Source of the DNA: Mycolicibacter heraklionensis
Lineage (GTDB): Bacteria > Actinomycetota > Actinomycetes > Mycobacteriales > Mycobacteriaceae
Direction of reading: 5' to 3'
Length of the DNA stretch: 64,000 nt
NCBI GenBank assembly: GCA_001673575.1
Contig: LZME01000086.1
Location: forward strand, 1 to 64,000
The notes under the pieces are model-generated. The model made no database searches and was not told the DNA's origin. It saw nothing but the letters and a program-made list of their open reading frames with translations. Shown here one piece after another: positions 1 through 9,603 of this stretch. The number at the start of each line of letters is the position of its first letter. The first letter of the stretch is position 1. A program made the position numbers and the translations under genes.

Positions 1-1
1 C

Positions 2-1048
2 CGCCGGGTCCGCCGCGAGGTTCCCGGTGCTGGTGAGGTGATCGCCGCCTACTGCAGGGCTCATGATTACGACGATCCGGGTAAACCCGCGATCGCCTGG
101 GACGACGCCGACGCCCGAGAAGCGTTGGTGGACGCCCTGGTCGGCGATGCCCACCGACTGCTCGGTCATCTGTGCGAGCAGGACCTGGGGCCGCGGGCAG
201 CCGAGGCGGTGGCGTTGTTGGCGCTGATCGCCGGCCAAGACGTCGAACCCGTCGCCGATTCTGACGGTACTGACGGGCACTGGCGCATCGCGCAGAAGGT
301 CGTCTCTGATCGGGTCATCTCGACCGTCGATCCCGAGGCTCGTCACGCCCACAAGAGCGTGCATCGCCGCCAGGACGGTTTCAAAGCCCATATCGCGGTC
401 GAGCCCGACACCGGGATCATCACCGACTGCGCGTTGACCAAGGCCAGCGGCCCCGGCAGTGGGGACGCCGCGGTCGGGATCGACCTGCTCGCCGGGGAGT
501 CCGAACCAGTCACCGTACTCGCTGATTCCGGTTACGGCTCCGGAGCATTGCGGGCCGAACTCCTTGCCGGTGGTCATGTCGATCGGGTCAAATCCGCACC
601 GACGCGTTCGGCGGTACCAGGCGGGTTCACCGTTGACGACTTCGCCGTCGACCACACTGCCCGGACCGCGACCTGCCCGGCAGGGATCACCCGCGCCATC
701 ACCGCGCAGGGGTATGTCACCTTCGGCGTCATCTGTCGTGACTGCCCGTTGCGGGCACAGTGCACCACCAGCGCGACCGGCAAGAGCCTCAAGATCCGGC
801 CGCACGACGCGCTCCAACGAGCAGCCCGCCGGGAATCCCGAAACACAGCCTGGCTCAACGAATATCGTCGACACCGACCAATGGTCGAACGCAGCATCGC
901 TTGGCTAACCCGCGGCAACCGCAAAGTGCGCTACCGCGGCGTCGCGAAGAACGATCACTGGCTTCATCACCGCAGCGCCGCGCTGAACCTACGCCGCCTC
1001 ATCACCATGGGCCTGACCCACACCGGCACCACCTGGGCAGTGGCCTGA
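2..1048 (+). mobile_element. IS1182-like DDE transposase, 5' end cut by the window edge
   Basis: The frame is open from base 2 with no stop, so the gene enters from the left; the GTG at 38 is only the first in-window start. The product looks like the catalytic and C-terminal parts of an IS1182/IS4-type transposase. There is a HKSVHRRQDGFKAHIA block followed by the first conserved Asp, then VLADSGYGSG with the second Asp, and a C-terminal RRHRPMVERSIAWL block with the catalytic Glu. A Cys cluster (CRDCPLRAQC) sits between them, as is common in this family. Cut-and-paste transposition is the expected role. Whether the element is complete cannot be judged, because its left end and left inverted repeat are outside the window. 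Confidence 0.85.
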
Positions 1049-1247
1049 GGCCACCCCGCCCACAGGCCTGCCCTCACACGCGACCGAAGCGCCGCTCAAT
1101 ACGGCCCGGGTGACCCTCGAATCGTCGATCCCCGGATTTGACGAAACCCACGCGCCACAGAACGCCTCGAGGCACCCCACCCCACAAACCACTAATTCAG
1201 CAGACTCCTAGGCGGCAGCGGTACCGCCCGTTGTCGGACGGCAGAGC
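1049..1247. other. Probable right end of the insertion sequence plus intergenic DNA
   Basis: No convincing gene lies between the transposase stop and the next promoter. The outer terminal inverted repeat of the insertion sequence should fall here, but it cannot be identified because the partner repeat is outside the window. The reading frame of the downstream gene stays open back to 1138; that stretch is Pro/Arg/Thr-rich and reads like non-coding DNA. Confidence 0.4.
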
Positions 1248-1253
1248 TAACGT
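1248..1253 (+). promoter_or_regulatory. Candidate -10 box of a leaderless promoter
   Basis: TAACGT fits the mycobacterial TANNNT -10 and lies exactly 7 bases before the ATG at 1261, so transcription would start at or next to that ATG. This geometry is the main reason for preferring the start at 1261. Confidence 0.5.
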
Positions 1254-1260
1254 GCGGGCC

Positions 1261-1782
1261 ATGGAACCGAAACCGGGCCCCACCGCGACCCGTCCCGCCC
1301 TGCCCGAGGGTTACGGGTTACCGAGTTCGTCCGAGGGTTTGTTGAGCTGGCCAGACGTCGAACGGCATTTGACGGCGGCACAGCACTATTGGCTCACCAC
1401 GGTGCGCCCGGACGGCACCCCGCACTCGGTGCCCCGTTGGGGCGTGTGGCTCGACGGCCGGTTCTACTACGACGGCGCACCGACCACCCGCCACGCGCGC
1501 AACCTACAGGACAACCCGGCCTGCACGCTGACCCTGGAAAGCGGCACGCAGGTGGTGATCGTCGAGGGGGTCTCCACTGCGACCTCGGCAGACCCGGACG
1601 GCCTCGGAGCCCGGCTCGCGACCGCGTTTGAGAAATACCATCCGCAGTACGCTCCCGCCGCCGATGCCTGGGCGGGGCCGGACGGCGCCGGGTTGCGCAT
1701 GATCCTCCCGCGGCGAGCGCTGGCCTGGTTCGCGTTCCCGACCGACTGCACCCGCTTCGTCTTCTCCGGTCACACGCCCTGA
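1261..1782 (+). CDS. Pyridoxamine 5'-phosphate oxidase-fold (PPOX) family protein
   Basis: A 173-residue protein with the split-barrel flavin/F420-binding pattern. A YWLTTVRPDGTPHSVP strand-turn-strand block comes near residue 40, followed by FYYDGAPTTRHARNLQDNPACTLTLESG, and there is an aromatic C-terminal strand. Proteins of this fold bind FMN, F420 or haem and catalyse small redox reactions; the substrate is not deducible. The ATG at 1261 was chosen over a frame opening at 1138 because a -10-like box sits 7 bases upstream and the extra N-terminus is low-complexity. It stands alone between the insertion sequence and a convergent acyl-CoA dehydrogenase. Confidence 0.75.
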   Translation: MEPKPGPTATRPALPEGYGLPSSSEGLLSWPDVERHLTAAQHYWLTTVRPDGTPHSVPRWGVWLDGRFYYDGAPTTRHARNLQDNPACTLTLESGTQVVIVEGVSTATSADPDGLGARLATAFEKYHPQYAPAADAWAGPDGAGLRMILPRRALAWFAFPTDCTRFVFSGHTP

Positions 1783-1798
1783 CGTCGGAGCCGGGCCG

Positions 1799-3010
1799 TC
1801 AGCGCAGCGGCAATCCCGTCAGCGCCCGCGCGATGACCAGCCGCTGAATCTCGCTGGTGCCCTCAAAGATGGTGAAGATCTTGGCATCGCGGTGCATTCG
1901 CTCGACCGGGTAGTCGCGGGTGTAGCCGTTGCCGCCCAGAATCTGGATCGCCTCGTCGGTGACGTAGACGGCGGTCTCGCTGGCGAACAGCTTGGCCATC
2001 GAACCCTCGGCGTTGTCGAAGGCCTTGTTGTTGCGCCCCATCCAGCCCGCGCGCCACACCATGAGCCGGGCGGCGTCAATGCGGCTCTTCATGTCGGCCA
2101 GCTTGAATGCCACGGCCTGGAACTCGCCGATCTTGCGACCGAATTGCTCACGCTGGCAGGCGTATTCGAGGGCGTACTCGTAGGCGGCGCGGGCCACGCC
2201 GACCGCCATCGCGCCGACGGTCGGGCGGGTGCGCTCGAAGGTCTTCATCGCCGCCTGCCCCCCGGCCGAGGCGCCGGACTTGACCCGGGCAACGCGCTCC
2301 TCGAACTTCTCCCGGCCACCGAGGATCATGTCCTCGGGCAGGCGGACGTTGTCGAGGACGATCTCGGCGGTGTGCGACGCCCGGATGCCGTGCTTTTTGA
2401 ACTTCTGGCCCTGCGCCAGGCCCGGGGTGCCGGGCGGGATGACGAAGCTGGTCTGTCCGCGCGAGCCGAGTTCGGGATAGACCGAGGCGACCACGATGTG
2501 CACGTTGGCGATGCCGCCGTTGGTGGCCCAAGTCTTGGTGCCGTTGAGCACCCATTCGCGGGTGGCTTCGTCGAAGCGGGCACGGGTGCGAATCGCACCG
2601 ACGTCGGAACCGGCGTCGGGTTCCGAGGAGCAGAACGCCCCGAGCTTGGGGTCCTCGGCGGTGCCGAACATCTCCGGCAGCCACTGGCCCAGCTGTTCGG
2701 GAGTTCCGTTGCCCGCCAGGGCCGCTGCTGCCAGACCGGTGCCCAGAATCGACAGCGCGATGCCCGCGTCACCCCAGAACAGTTCCTCGAACACCGTCAG
2801 CATGCCGATCCCGCTGGGTTCGGCGGCCTGGGTGGCGAACAGTTCAGGCGAGTACAGGCCGATCTTGGCGGCCTCGGCGATGATCGGCCACGGCGTCTCT
2901 TCTCGCTCATCCCATTCGGCGGCGGCCGGACGAACGACGTCAGCGGCGAACTGATGCACCCAGTCGCGGACCTCGATCACATCATCGCTGAGCTCTACCG
3001 AGAACGACAT
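1799..3010 (-). CDS. Acyl-CoA dehydrogenase (FadE family)
   Basis: A 403-residue FAD-dependent acyl-CoA dehydrogenase, full length for the family. Visible blocks are the FAD/substrate-binding segment [21 protein letters not shown], the [14 protein letters not shown] signature, the [14 protein letters not shown] helix and the C-terminal [21 protein letters not shown]. The Glu of IFEGTSEIQ near residue 383 is the expected catalytic base. The frame is open upstream to 3070, but the ATG at 3010 has an AGGAG 7 bases upstream and begins the natural [10 protein letters not shown]. It should perform the first oxidation of fatty acid or sterol side-chain beta-oxidation; chain length cannot be assigned. 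It is convergent with the upstream PPOX gene and stands alone. Confidence 0.9.
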   Translation of the reverse strand: MSFSVELSDDVIEVRDWVHQFAADVVRPAAAEWDEREETPWPIIAEAAKIGLYSPELFATQAAEPSGIGMLTVFEELFWGDAGIALSILGTGLAAAALAGNGTPEQLGQWLPEMFGTAEDPKLGAFCSSEPDAGSDVGAIRTRARFDEATREWVLNGTKTWATNGGIANVHIVVASVYPELGSRGQTSFVIPPGTPGLAQGQKFKKHGIRASHTAEIVLDNVRLPEDMILGGREKFEERVARVKSGASAGGQAAMKTFERTRPTVGAMAVGVARAAYEYALEYACQREQFGRKIGEFQAVAFKLADMKSRIDAARLMVWRAGWMGRNNKAFDNAEGSMAKLFASETAVYVTDEAIQILGGNGYTRDYPVERMHRDAKIFTIFEGTSEIQRLVIARALTGLPLR

Positions 3011-3115
3011 GGCTACTCCTGGATGGACTGGGCGGACGCCACCGGACACTGTCGGGCTCGATTGTGGCACCTCATCCTGGAAGCAGTTGCGCAGCGTCGC
3101 CTAACCGCAGAACAG

Positions 3116-3484
3116 TCAGGCCCAAATCGCTTGTGCCGCGACATTGCCGACGTAATAGGCACTCAGCCCACAGCTCAAGGTGAGCACCAGATTGGCCAGC
3201 GCGTACAGTCGCGCGCCGACGCCGACCAGCTGCAGGGTCTCGTAGGAGAAGGTCGAGTAGGTGGTCAACGCGCCGCACAGACCGGTGCCGATCAACAGGT
3301 GTAGTCGTTGGTCGCCGGTGCTCGCGGCGCCCATGAGCACGCCCAGGACCAGACTGCCCAGCACGTTGGCGGTGAACGTTCCCCACGGGAAAGTGGAATC
3401 GTGGCGGGCTTGAACGTATCGGTCGGTCAGGTACCGCAGCGGCGCCCCCAGCGCGGCGCCGGCGATGACCAGCAGCCAGCTCAC
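3116..3484 (-). CDS. crcB2: Fluoride channel subunit CrcB/FluC (second copy)
   Basis: A 122-residue membrane protein with four hydrophobic segments. It has the Fluc signatures: N-terminal [11 protein letters not shown], the [12 protein letters not shown] helix with its central Asn, and the [17 protein letters not shown] break that lines the fluoride pore. Fluc channels are dual-topology dimers that let fluoride leave the cytoplasm; actinobacteria often encode two different subunits. The GTG start overlaps the stop of the DUF190 gene by 4 bases, so the two genes are translationally coupled. Its partner is the other CrcB gene of the same operon. Confidence 0.9.
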   Translation of the reverse strand: MSWLLVIAGAALGAPLRYLTDRYVQARHDSTFPWGTFTANVLGSLVLGVLMGAASTGDQRLHLLIGTGLCGALTTYSTFSYETLQLVGVGARLYALANLVLTLSCGLSAYYVGNVAAQAIWA

Positions 3485-3831
3485 TGGCCGGCGGGGGCGC
3501 GCCCCACGTGGCGGATGACCTCGACCTCGTCCAGCAGGATCAGCCCCTCGGTGACCAGTTCGTCCAGCTCGGGCAGGAAAGCACGGATCCGCTCGGCGGC
3601 GTCGACGATGATGACCGAGACCGGTAGGTCCTCCGACATCGACAGCAGCCGGGTGGTGTGAATGGCCGAGGACGCGCCGTAGCCCTCGATGCCGCGAAAC
3701 ACCGAGGCACCGGCCAGACCGACTCGACGGGCCCGGTGCACGATCTCGCTGTACACGGGCTTGTGATGCCAGGTGTCGCTCTCTCCGAGAAACACCGTCA
3801 GACGCAAGGCGCGTCCGGTGAGCTCGCTCAT
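3481..3831 (-). CDS. DUF190 family protein
   Basis: A 116-residue protein with the DUF190 signatures [32 protein letters not shown] and [14 protein letters not shown]. The fold is PII-like (ferredoxin-like). Such genes are repeatedly sandwiched between crcB genes, as here, so a regulatory or sensory role towards the fluoride channel or its energy state is inferred. The frame is open to 4119, but the ATG at 3831 has a perfect AGGAGG upstream and overlaps the crcB1 stop by 4 bases. It ends in a 4-base overlap with crcB2. Confidence 0.88.
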   Translation of the reverse strand: MSELTGRALRLTVFLGESDTWHHKPVYSEIVHRARRVGLAGASVFRGIEGYGASSAIHTTRLLSMSEDLPVSVIIVDAAERIRAFLPELDELVTEGLILLDEVEVIRHVGRAPAGQ

Positions 3832-4229
3832 GCTGTCCTCCTGATGATCAGACGACGGGTCAGGCTGGCAGCGGTCCAGGTCGCGATCAACACTGCCACC
3901 GGCGTGGTGATCAGGTAGACCAAGGCCCGGACCGGATGGCCGGCGGCGACAAGGGTGTCGACGTCGCCGGCGAAGGTGGAGAACGTGGTGTATCCACCGA
4001 GCACGCCGGTGCCCAGCAGCGGCCGCAGCAGGCGATGTCCAACCCACAGTTCGGTGATCGCCACCATCAGCACCCCCATCAGCGCACATCCACTCACGTT
4101 GATTACCCATGTGGCCCAAGGAAATCCGCCGGCCGGGGTGGGCATTGCCAGCGCGACCCCGTAGCGCGCACCGGCGCCGATCGCTCCGCCCACGGCGACG
4201 GCTGCGACTACTGGTGCCTGCTCACGCAC
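3828..4229 (-). CDS. crcB1: Fluoride channel subunit CrcB/FluC (first copy)
   Basis: A 133-residue, four-helix membrane protein. Signatures are [28 protein letters not shown] with the conserved Asn, and [18 protein letters not shown]. It is expected to pair with the second CrcB subunit two genes downstream as a heteromeric fluoride exporter. Translation starts at a GTG that overlaps the end of the upstream NTF2-like gene by 8 bases, and the stop overlaps the DUF190 start. I looked for a fluoride riboswitch upstream of the cluster and could not recognise one. Confidence 0.9.
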   Translation of the reverse strand: MREQAPVVAAVAVGGAIGAGARYGVALAMPTPAGGFPWATWVINVSGCALMGVLMVAITELWVGHRLLRPLLGTGVLGGYTTFSTFAGDVDTLVAAGHPVRALVYLITTPVAVLIATWTAASLTRRLIIRRTA

Positions 4230-4638
4230 CGGAGCTGTCGTGTCCCTGCGACGCGGCGGCCTCCCGGGTGATCTGCTCGAACTGCTCCGCCATGGCTGCG
4301 GCCAGCGCGGTAGCCGCCGACAGCGGCCGGACCATCACGACGAAGTCGTCGATCTTGCCGTCGTCGTCGAAATGCAGGAAGTCGCATCCGGTGATCCGTT
4401 TGCCGTCCACCAACGCTTCGAAGATCAGGGCATGGTCGCGCCCTCCGGCGTCGCCGATCTCCCGCACGTAGTGGAAGTCCTCAAAGACGCGCATCACCGC
4501 GCGCAGGATGGCCGCGGTGACCGGCTTACCCGGGTAGGGCTTGAACGCCACCGGGCTGGTGAACACGACATCGTCGGACAGCAGCGCCTCGATTGCCGCG
4601 GTGTCACGGGCCTCGACGGCTTGCCGGAATGGGTGCAT
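4222..4638 (-). CDS. NTF2/SnoaL-like domain protein
   Basis: A 138-residue single-domain protein of the cone-shaped NTF2/SnoaL fold. An N-terminal helix (FRQAVEARDTAAIEALLSDDVVFTSP) is followed by the beta-rich part with CDFLHFDDDGKIDDFVVMVRPL. Members act as small isomerases, cyclases or ligand binders; no substrate is apparent. It is the first gene of the fluoride cluster, starts 16 bases after the end of ctpI, and overlaps crcB1, so it may be carried on the same transcript as both. Confidence 0.8.
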   Translation of the reverse strand: MHPFRQAVEARDTAAIEALLSDDVVFTSPVAFKPYPGKPVTAAILRAVMRVFEDFHYVREIGDAGGRDHALIFEALVDGKRITGCDFLHFDDDGKIDDFVVMVRPLSAATALAAAMAEQFEQITREAAASQGHDSSGA

Positions 4639-4654
4639 GCCACGCCTCCGCTGG

Positions 4655-7600
4655 TCAGTTGGTACGGCTGACCCTCACGGTAGACCCACCCACGGCCGTC
4701 ACCTCGGCGACCTCGGCGCTTGCCGGCCGCAGCACCTGCACCGTGGCCAGCGGGCCCGACGTGCTCTCGGTGCTGGTCTCCGAGGCCTCGCGCAGCCGGG
4801 CCGGCAGCACGTGCGGCGCTGCGGCGATCGCCAGGACGGCGGCGCCGGTGGCTCCCAGAGCCTGCGACCAACCCAGCGGTCCGACCGGGACACAACCCAG
4901 CAGCTGGCTGATTCCGGGCAGGCTGATCATCGCCGCGAACGCCGCGAACGAACCGGCGGCGGTGAGCAAGACCAACGGTGCGTGGGAGTCGACGAGGGTC
5001 TGGGCCAGCTCCGTGGTGACCAGGGTGATCAAAGCAACGGTGGCGGCGCGTTGGGGAGCGCCCGGTAAAACAGAAAGGCGAGCCATCCCCCAGGCGGCGC
5101 TGGCCGCGGCCCCGGTGATCGCCCCGCGGACCGCGACGGCGCGCATCAGGCTGCGTTCGTCGATGCCGTGCACCACCCGATGCGAGGAGCCGGCGGGGGT
5201 GCTGACCGCGACCGCGGTGGCCGGCAGCGCGTCGGTCAGCATGTTCATCAGCAGCAGTTGGCGATTGTTCAGCGGCGATGTCCCCGACAGCGCGGTGCCG
5301 ATGACGCCGAAGATCACCTCGCCGACGTTGCCGCCGAGCAAGCCGGTCACCGCCAACTGCACGCCGCGCCACAGTCGCTGGCCCTCGTCGATGGCATCCA
5401 CCAGGGCACCGATGCGCCCGTCGGTCAACACGATGTCGGCGGTGAGGTGCGCCGAGTCGCTGCCGCGCGCAACCACACCGAGGCCCACGCTGGCGGCCCG
5501 AATCGCCGCCGCGTCGTTGGCGCCGTCACCGACCATGGCGCAGACCCGTCCGCTGCGCTCGAGGGTCTGCACCACCTGCACCTTGTTCTCCGGGGACATC
5601 CGGGCGAAGATCACCCGCTCTGCGACCGCGCGTTCCTGATCCTTGCGCGACAACGCATTCCACTCCGTTCCAGTGATGACCTGATCGGCAGCGACCGGTA
5701 CCCCCAACTCCGCGGCGATCGCGGAGGCGGTGACGGGGTGATCGCCGGTGATCAGCCGGATCCCCACGCCCCGGTCCGCGAGGTCGGCGAGCAGTTGCGG
5801 CGCTTCGGCGCGCGGGGTGTCGGAGATGCCGAGGAAACCGGTGAGGGTCAACCCAGCCCGGCACAACCCGGCGAGGGCGTCCGGGTCGTCGGCGAGCGAC
5901 TTCACCTGTGCGGCCGTGAGCCGGCGCTGCGCCACCGCGATCACCCGCAGCCCGCCGGCCGCCAGTTCGGCGACCGGTGCGTCGCTGTCCGGCTCGAGGC
6001 CGGTGCAGGCGGCCAGCACCACTTCCGGGGCCCCCTTGATCATCAGCTCCTTGCCCAACACCGACGCCGAGAACGCCCGGCCGGAGCGGAACGGCAGGTG
6101 CGCGTCCGTGATGGTCCACAGCGGTGCCCCGCCATCGGATATCGCGGCCGCCGCCTCGGTGACCGCCTGATCGGTGGCATGCGCGTGCGGGTCCCCCTCG
6201 GGTGCCGGCGCGGCGTTGGCCGCGGACCGCAGCACGTCGTCGTCGCTGTAACCCACGACCGGATACACCCGAGTGACCCGGAGCCGGTTCTCGCTCAGCG
6301 TTCCGGTCTTGTCGAAGCAGACCACCTCGACGCGGCCCAGGGCCTCCACGGAACGGGGAATGCGCACCAGCGCACCGGAGTCGGTCAGGCGCTGGGCCGA
6401 GGCGTGTTGGGCCAGGGTCGCCATCAGCGGCATGCCCTCGGGCACCGCCGCCACCGCGACCGCGATCGCGTTGCCCAAGGCCAGGCGCAGTCCACCGCCG
6501 CGCAGCATCCCCAGCAGGCCCACCACCAGCCCGCCGCCGGCGCTGGCCGGGAACGCGCGACTCATCAGCTGGCTGAGCTGGTGCTGCAGGCCGACCACCG
6601 GCAGATCCCCGGCGGCCAGCTCGGAGGCACGCCGAGCCTGGGTGTCGGCACCGACGGCGGTCACCACGGCGCGTGCGGTGCCGGCGATTACGGTCGTGCC
6701 GGCGTAGAGCATGCAGCGCCGTTCGGCGAGTTCGGCGCCGGGCAGCACAGCCGCGGTCTGCTTGTCCACCGACAGTGATTCGCCGGTGAGCGAAGATTCG
6801 TCGACCTCGAGGTCGGTGGCCTCGATCAGCCGCGCGTCGGCGGGCACGACCTCGTTGCTGCGCACCTCGATCACCGTGCCGGGGATCAGGCGGTCCGCGA
6901 CGATCTCGGCATAGCGGTCGGTGCCCGGCTCGACGGTGCGGGCGGGCGGAGTCTGTTGGGCCAGCAGCCGGTTCAGCCGGTTCTCGGCCTGCAGCTGCTG
7001 GGCTGCCGCAAGCATGCAGTTGCCGATCAGCACCGTGCTGACCATCAACGCGTCCACCGGCGAGCCCAGCATCGCGGTGGCCACCGAGCTGAGCGCCAGC
7101 ACCGGCATCAGCGGATCGGACAATTCGGCGCGCACCGCCTTGATGAACTGCCAGGCCATGTGCGGCGGGGCGGCGTCGGGTTCGCCGGCGGCGGCGGCGA
7201 CATCGGGGACCGGCAGGATCGCGCGGACCTCGTCGAGCGACATCGCATGCCACTCGTAAGACGGCGCGGGTCGCGGCGCCGGGGTGCGAGCCACCTGACG
7301 AGCCAGCAGGTATCCCGAGAGCAATCCGGAGGCTGCCCCAGCGGTGACCGGGCCAGGGCCCCGCCCACCCCGCACGCCAGGAACCATCAGCAGTGCACCG
7401 ATCGTCGATGCGCCGGTGGACAACGAGATGCCGCGCTGGGCGGCCGTGCGCGCCGCCGGTATCGCGTGCAGCACCCGCCAGGCGCCGGCGAGGTCGGCCA
7501 GCAGCAGGTCCGCTTCCCACGGCGGTGCCGTCGCCGCGTCATCGGGCAGGATCCCCAGGCCCACATCGGCGCAGGCGAGTGCCTGCGCGCCGGTCGACGT

Positions 7601-9088
7601 CAGCACCGCAACGGTGCGGCCGTCTTGCTGCCGTCCCGCCAACGCGGCGGCCAGCGCCTCGTCGAGTTCTTGGTCGTCGGCGGCGATATCGACCGACGCC
7701 AGTTCGTCGAACGCGGGCCGCAGTTCGCCTAGGGCCTCCACGTCGAGGGTGACCAGTTCCGCGCCGGAGGCGCGCGCCTCGGCCAGCAGCGCCGCGGCCA
7801 GTGGGTGACGCGCGTTGGCGGTGCAGAGCAGCCGCGGATCGATGAGGACGGAGTCGACGCGATCGAGTCGGCGCACGCCCTCGGGGCGCAACGGCAACGC
7901 CGAGTGCTGTTCGACCAACGCCCGGCTCAGGGTGGCCGCGAACGATTCGGTCGTGGTGCGCATGGCTTTCGGGCCGGCGACCACGGCTGCGGTGGCCGCC
8001 GTGGTGACGTTGCGGGTGAGCACTCCCACCAGGCCGGCACCGAACAGCTGGACGTAGCCCGCTCGCCGTCCGTGCCGGTCGACCGCTCCCTCCGGGAGGG
8101 GCACCGGCCGCGAGGGCACGTGTAGCTGCGCCTGGTCGGCGTGCCGGGCCAGGTGCGGCTCGTGGCGGACCCAGGCCTGCGCCGCGGCCTGAGATTCAGC
8201 GGCTTTGACGCCTTGCAACGCCAAGTCCACGGCCAGCGTGGCCGGCGACAGGGTGGCGATCCGCGCTCCGGTGGAGATCAGCGACAGCACCGTGTCGGCC
8301 GGGCCACGGCCGATTCGTTCGGCGAGTTGCTGACGCAGCCACGGCTGGTAGTTGGCCAGCGCCGCGACGGCGTCGACGGTGATCGGCGCCTGGGGCAGCC
8401 GCAGCGCGCGCCCGGCGACTGCGATGGCCAGCCCGGCGGCATTCACGCCGACCATCACGCCCCGGGCCATCAGCAGCAACCCGTCGCCGGGCAGGACGGT
8501 AGCCGGTGTTGCGCCGGTCGGAGCCGGCGTGTCGTCGGAGCGGCGGTGGCCGCGTTCGACTTCGGCGATCAGGCGGCACAGGTCATTCAGTGATACCTGT
8601 TCGCCATCGACAGCCAGCTCCACCACGGCCCGCGACAACGGGCGGTTCAGCCGCGCCGACACCACACCGGCTTCGGCGGAAAGCCTGTCGAGCACCCGCT
8701 GCCCGAGTTCGGGGGTTTCGCTCAAGCCGCGAACCTCGATCCAGGCGCGGTTCTCCCCGCGCCAGCATCTGCGGGTCAGCGTCGCCGCGGTGGATTCGCC
8801 GGAGAGCACCCGACTGGCTTCACGAATCGGCAGCGCCGCGACCTGCAGCCCGGCCGAGGTGATGGCCCCGACCGCCTCGGTGGTGGCCGATGCACCGCGG
8901 GCGGCGGCGCCGACGACGGCTGAGGCTGCACGGAGTCCCAGGGTGGCCGGGCGCAGCAGCAACGAGGTCGGAATCAATTCGGCAGCAACCCATCCTGTGG
9001 TCTGACAGCGGGTTTGAGTCGCACCCGCCGGGCGGCCTACACGCCGCGTGGATTGCCCAATTCTGGCGACACTTTGGCGATTGCGCAA
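4655..9088 (-). CDS. ctpI: Large P-type cation-transporting ATPase, CtpI-like
   Basis: A protein of about 1477 residues, close to the unusual size of mycobacterial CtpI and nearly twice a normal P-type ATPase. The first ~600 residues hold an HMA-like segment and Ala-rich helices. The canonical core follows: VDESSLTGESLSVD (actuator), the phosphorylated Asp in CFDKTGTLSENRL near residue 925, the nucleotide-binding KGAPEVVL, and VGDGANDAAAIRAASVGLGV near residue 1185, then C-terminal membrane helices. The ion is unknown. The start is uncertain: TTG at 9088 is the most upstream in-frame start, and a later one is possible. It is divergent from an ArsR/SmtB regulator whose alpha-5 helix retains part of a metal site, suggesting metal-controlled expression. 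Confidence 0.88.
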   Translation of the reverse strand: MRNRQSVARIGQSTRRVGRPAGATQTRCQTTGWVAAELIPTSLLLRPATLGLRAASAVVGAAARGASATTEAVGAITSAGLQVAALPIREASRVLSGESTAATLTRRCWRGENRAWIEVRGLSETPELGQRVLDRLSAEAGVVSARLNRPLSRAVVELAVDGEQVSLNDLCRLIAEVERGHRRSDDTPAPTGATPATVLPGDGLLLMARGVMVGVNAAGLAIAVAGRALRLPQAPITVDAVAALANYQPWLRQQLAERIGRGPADTVLSLISTGARIATLSPATLAVDLALQGVKAAESQAAAQAWVRHEPHLARHADQAQLHVPSRPVPLPEGAVDRHGRRAGYVQLFGAGLVGVLTRNVTTAATAAVVAGPKAMRTTTESFAATLSRALVEQHSALPLRPEGVRRLDRVDSVLIDPRLLCTANARHPLAAALLAEARASGAELVTLDVEALGELRPAFDELASVDIAADDQELDEALAAALAGRQQDGRTVAVLTSTGAQALACADVGLGILPDDAATAPPWEADLLLADLAGAWRVLHAIPAARTAAQRGISLSTGASTIGALLMVPGVRGGRGPGPVTAGAASGLLSGYLLARQVARTPAPRPAPSYEWHAMSLDEVRAILPVPDVAAAAGEPDAAPPHMAWQFIKAVRAELSDPLMPVLALSSVATAMLGSPVDALMVSTVLIGNCMLAAAQQLQAENRLNRLLAQQTPPARTVEPGTDRYAEIVADRLIPGTVIEVRSNEVVPADARLIEATDLEVDESSLTGESLSVDKQTAAVLPGAELAERRCMLYAGTTVIAGTARAVVTAVGADTQARRASELAAGDLPVVGLQHQLSQLMSRAFPASAGGGLVVGLLGMLRGGGLRLALGNAIAVAVAAVPEGMPLMATLAQHASAQRLTDSGALVRIPRSVEALGRVEVVCFDKTGTLSENRLRVTRVYPVVGYSDDDVLRSAANAAPAPEGDPHAHATDQAVTEAAAAISDGGAPLWTITDAHLPFRSGRAFSASVLGKELMIKGAPEVVLAACTGLEPDSDAPVAELAAGGLRVIAVAQRRLTAAQVKSLADDPDALAGLCRAGLTLTGFLGISDTPRAEAPQLLADLADRGVGIRLITGDHPVTASAIAAELGVPVAADQVITGTEWNALSRKDQERAVAERVIFARMSPENKVQVVQTLERSGRVCAMVGDGANDAAAIRAASVGLGVVARGSDSAHLTADIVLTDGRIGALVDAIDEGQRLWRGVQLAVTGLLGGNVGEVIFGVIGTALSGTSPLNNRQLLLMNMLTDALPATAVAVSTPAGSSHRVVHGIDERSLMRAVAVRGAITGAAASAAWGMARLSVLPGAPQRAATVALITLVTTELAQTLVDSHAPLVLLTAAGSFAAFAAMISLPGISQLLGCVPVGPLGWSQALGATGAAVLAIAAAPHVLPARLREASETSTESTSGPLATVQVLRPASAEVAEVTAVGGSTVRVSRTN

Positions 9089-9137
9089 CTATATGAATGT
9101 GTCGTTCGGCGAATCCCGTCATGGGAGGTGGGACAAA

Positions 9138-9536
9138 ATGAATGCCGACATGGCTAAAGATGAAGAACGGCCGCCCGAAGAAATCAGTTCAGTCAACCGG
9201 CCCGACGAACCGACCCCACCCCAACTGGCCTCCGCCGCGAGTACGTTCGCGCTGCTCAGCAGTCCGGCACGCCTGCACGTGATGTGGCTGGCCGCCCAGG
9301 ATGCCTACGACGTGACAACCCTGGCGGGCCGCGCCGGCGTTAATGTCGCCACCATGAGCCAGCACCTGACCAAGCTGCGGCTGGCCGGGCTGATCAACGC
9401 GCGGCGTGACGGGCGCCACCACATCTACACCGTGGATGACCCACACATTCTGACCCTGCTCCAGCAGATCTTCGCCCACATCGCGCCGGACGGCAGCCTG
9501 GCGCCCGACCCGCCGCGAGGCGGTTCGAGTAGCTGA
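9138..9536 (+). CDS. ArsR/SmtB-family metal-responsive repressor
   Basis: A 132-residue winged-helix regulator. The core LSSPARLHVMWLAAQDAYDVTTLA...NVATMSQHLTKLRLAGLINARRDGRHHIY spans residues ~40-98 and includes the recognition helix. The alpha-3 Cys motif of the CadC/ArsR type is absent. The C-terminal helix carries D101, H103 and H114, matching the first part of the SmtB/NmtR alpha-5 pattern DxHx10H; the fourth ligand is not evident (HIAP). The ATG at 9138 follows a strong GGAGGTGGG; an upstream frame to 9048 was rejected. It is divergent from the CtpI ATPase, its probable target. Confidence 0.85.
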   Translation: MNADMAKDEERPPEEISSVNRPDEPTPPQLASAASTFALLSSPARLHVMWLAAQDAYDVTTLAGRAGVNVATMSQHLTKLRLAGLINARRDGRHHIYTVDDPHILTLLQQIFAHIAPDGSLAPDPPRGGSSS

Positions 9537-9603
9537 ACGGCCCGCCGCATACGACGATGTCTTCGATGCCGTAGACGGTGCAGCCGAGATAAGGAGACTT
9601 GCG

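Noticed and set aside
4230..4654. Fluoride riboswitch upstream of the crcB genes
   Set aside because: No segment with the recognisable pseudoknot pattern was found; the crcB genes are tightly packed behind coding sequence.
5526..7520. 664-codon frame on the same strand as ctpI in another frame
   Set aside because: It is a shifted-frame shadow of the P-type ATPase with Arg/Gly-rich sequence.
9089..9137. Full SmtB-type 12-2-12 operator between ctpI and the ArsR gene
   Set aside because: Only an ATATGAA-like half is visible; the second half does not match well enough to call.
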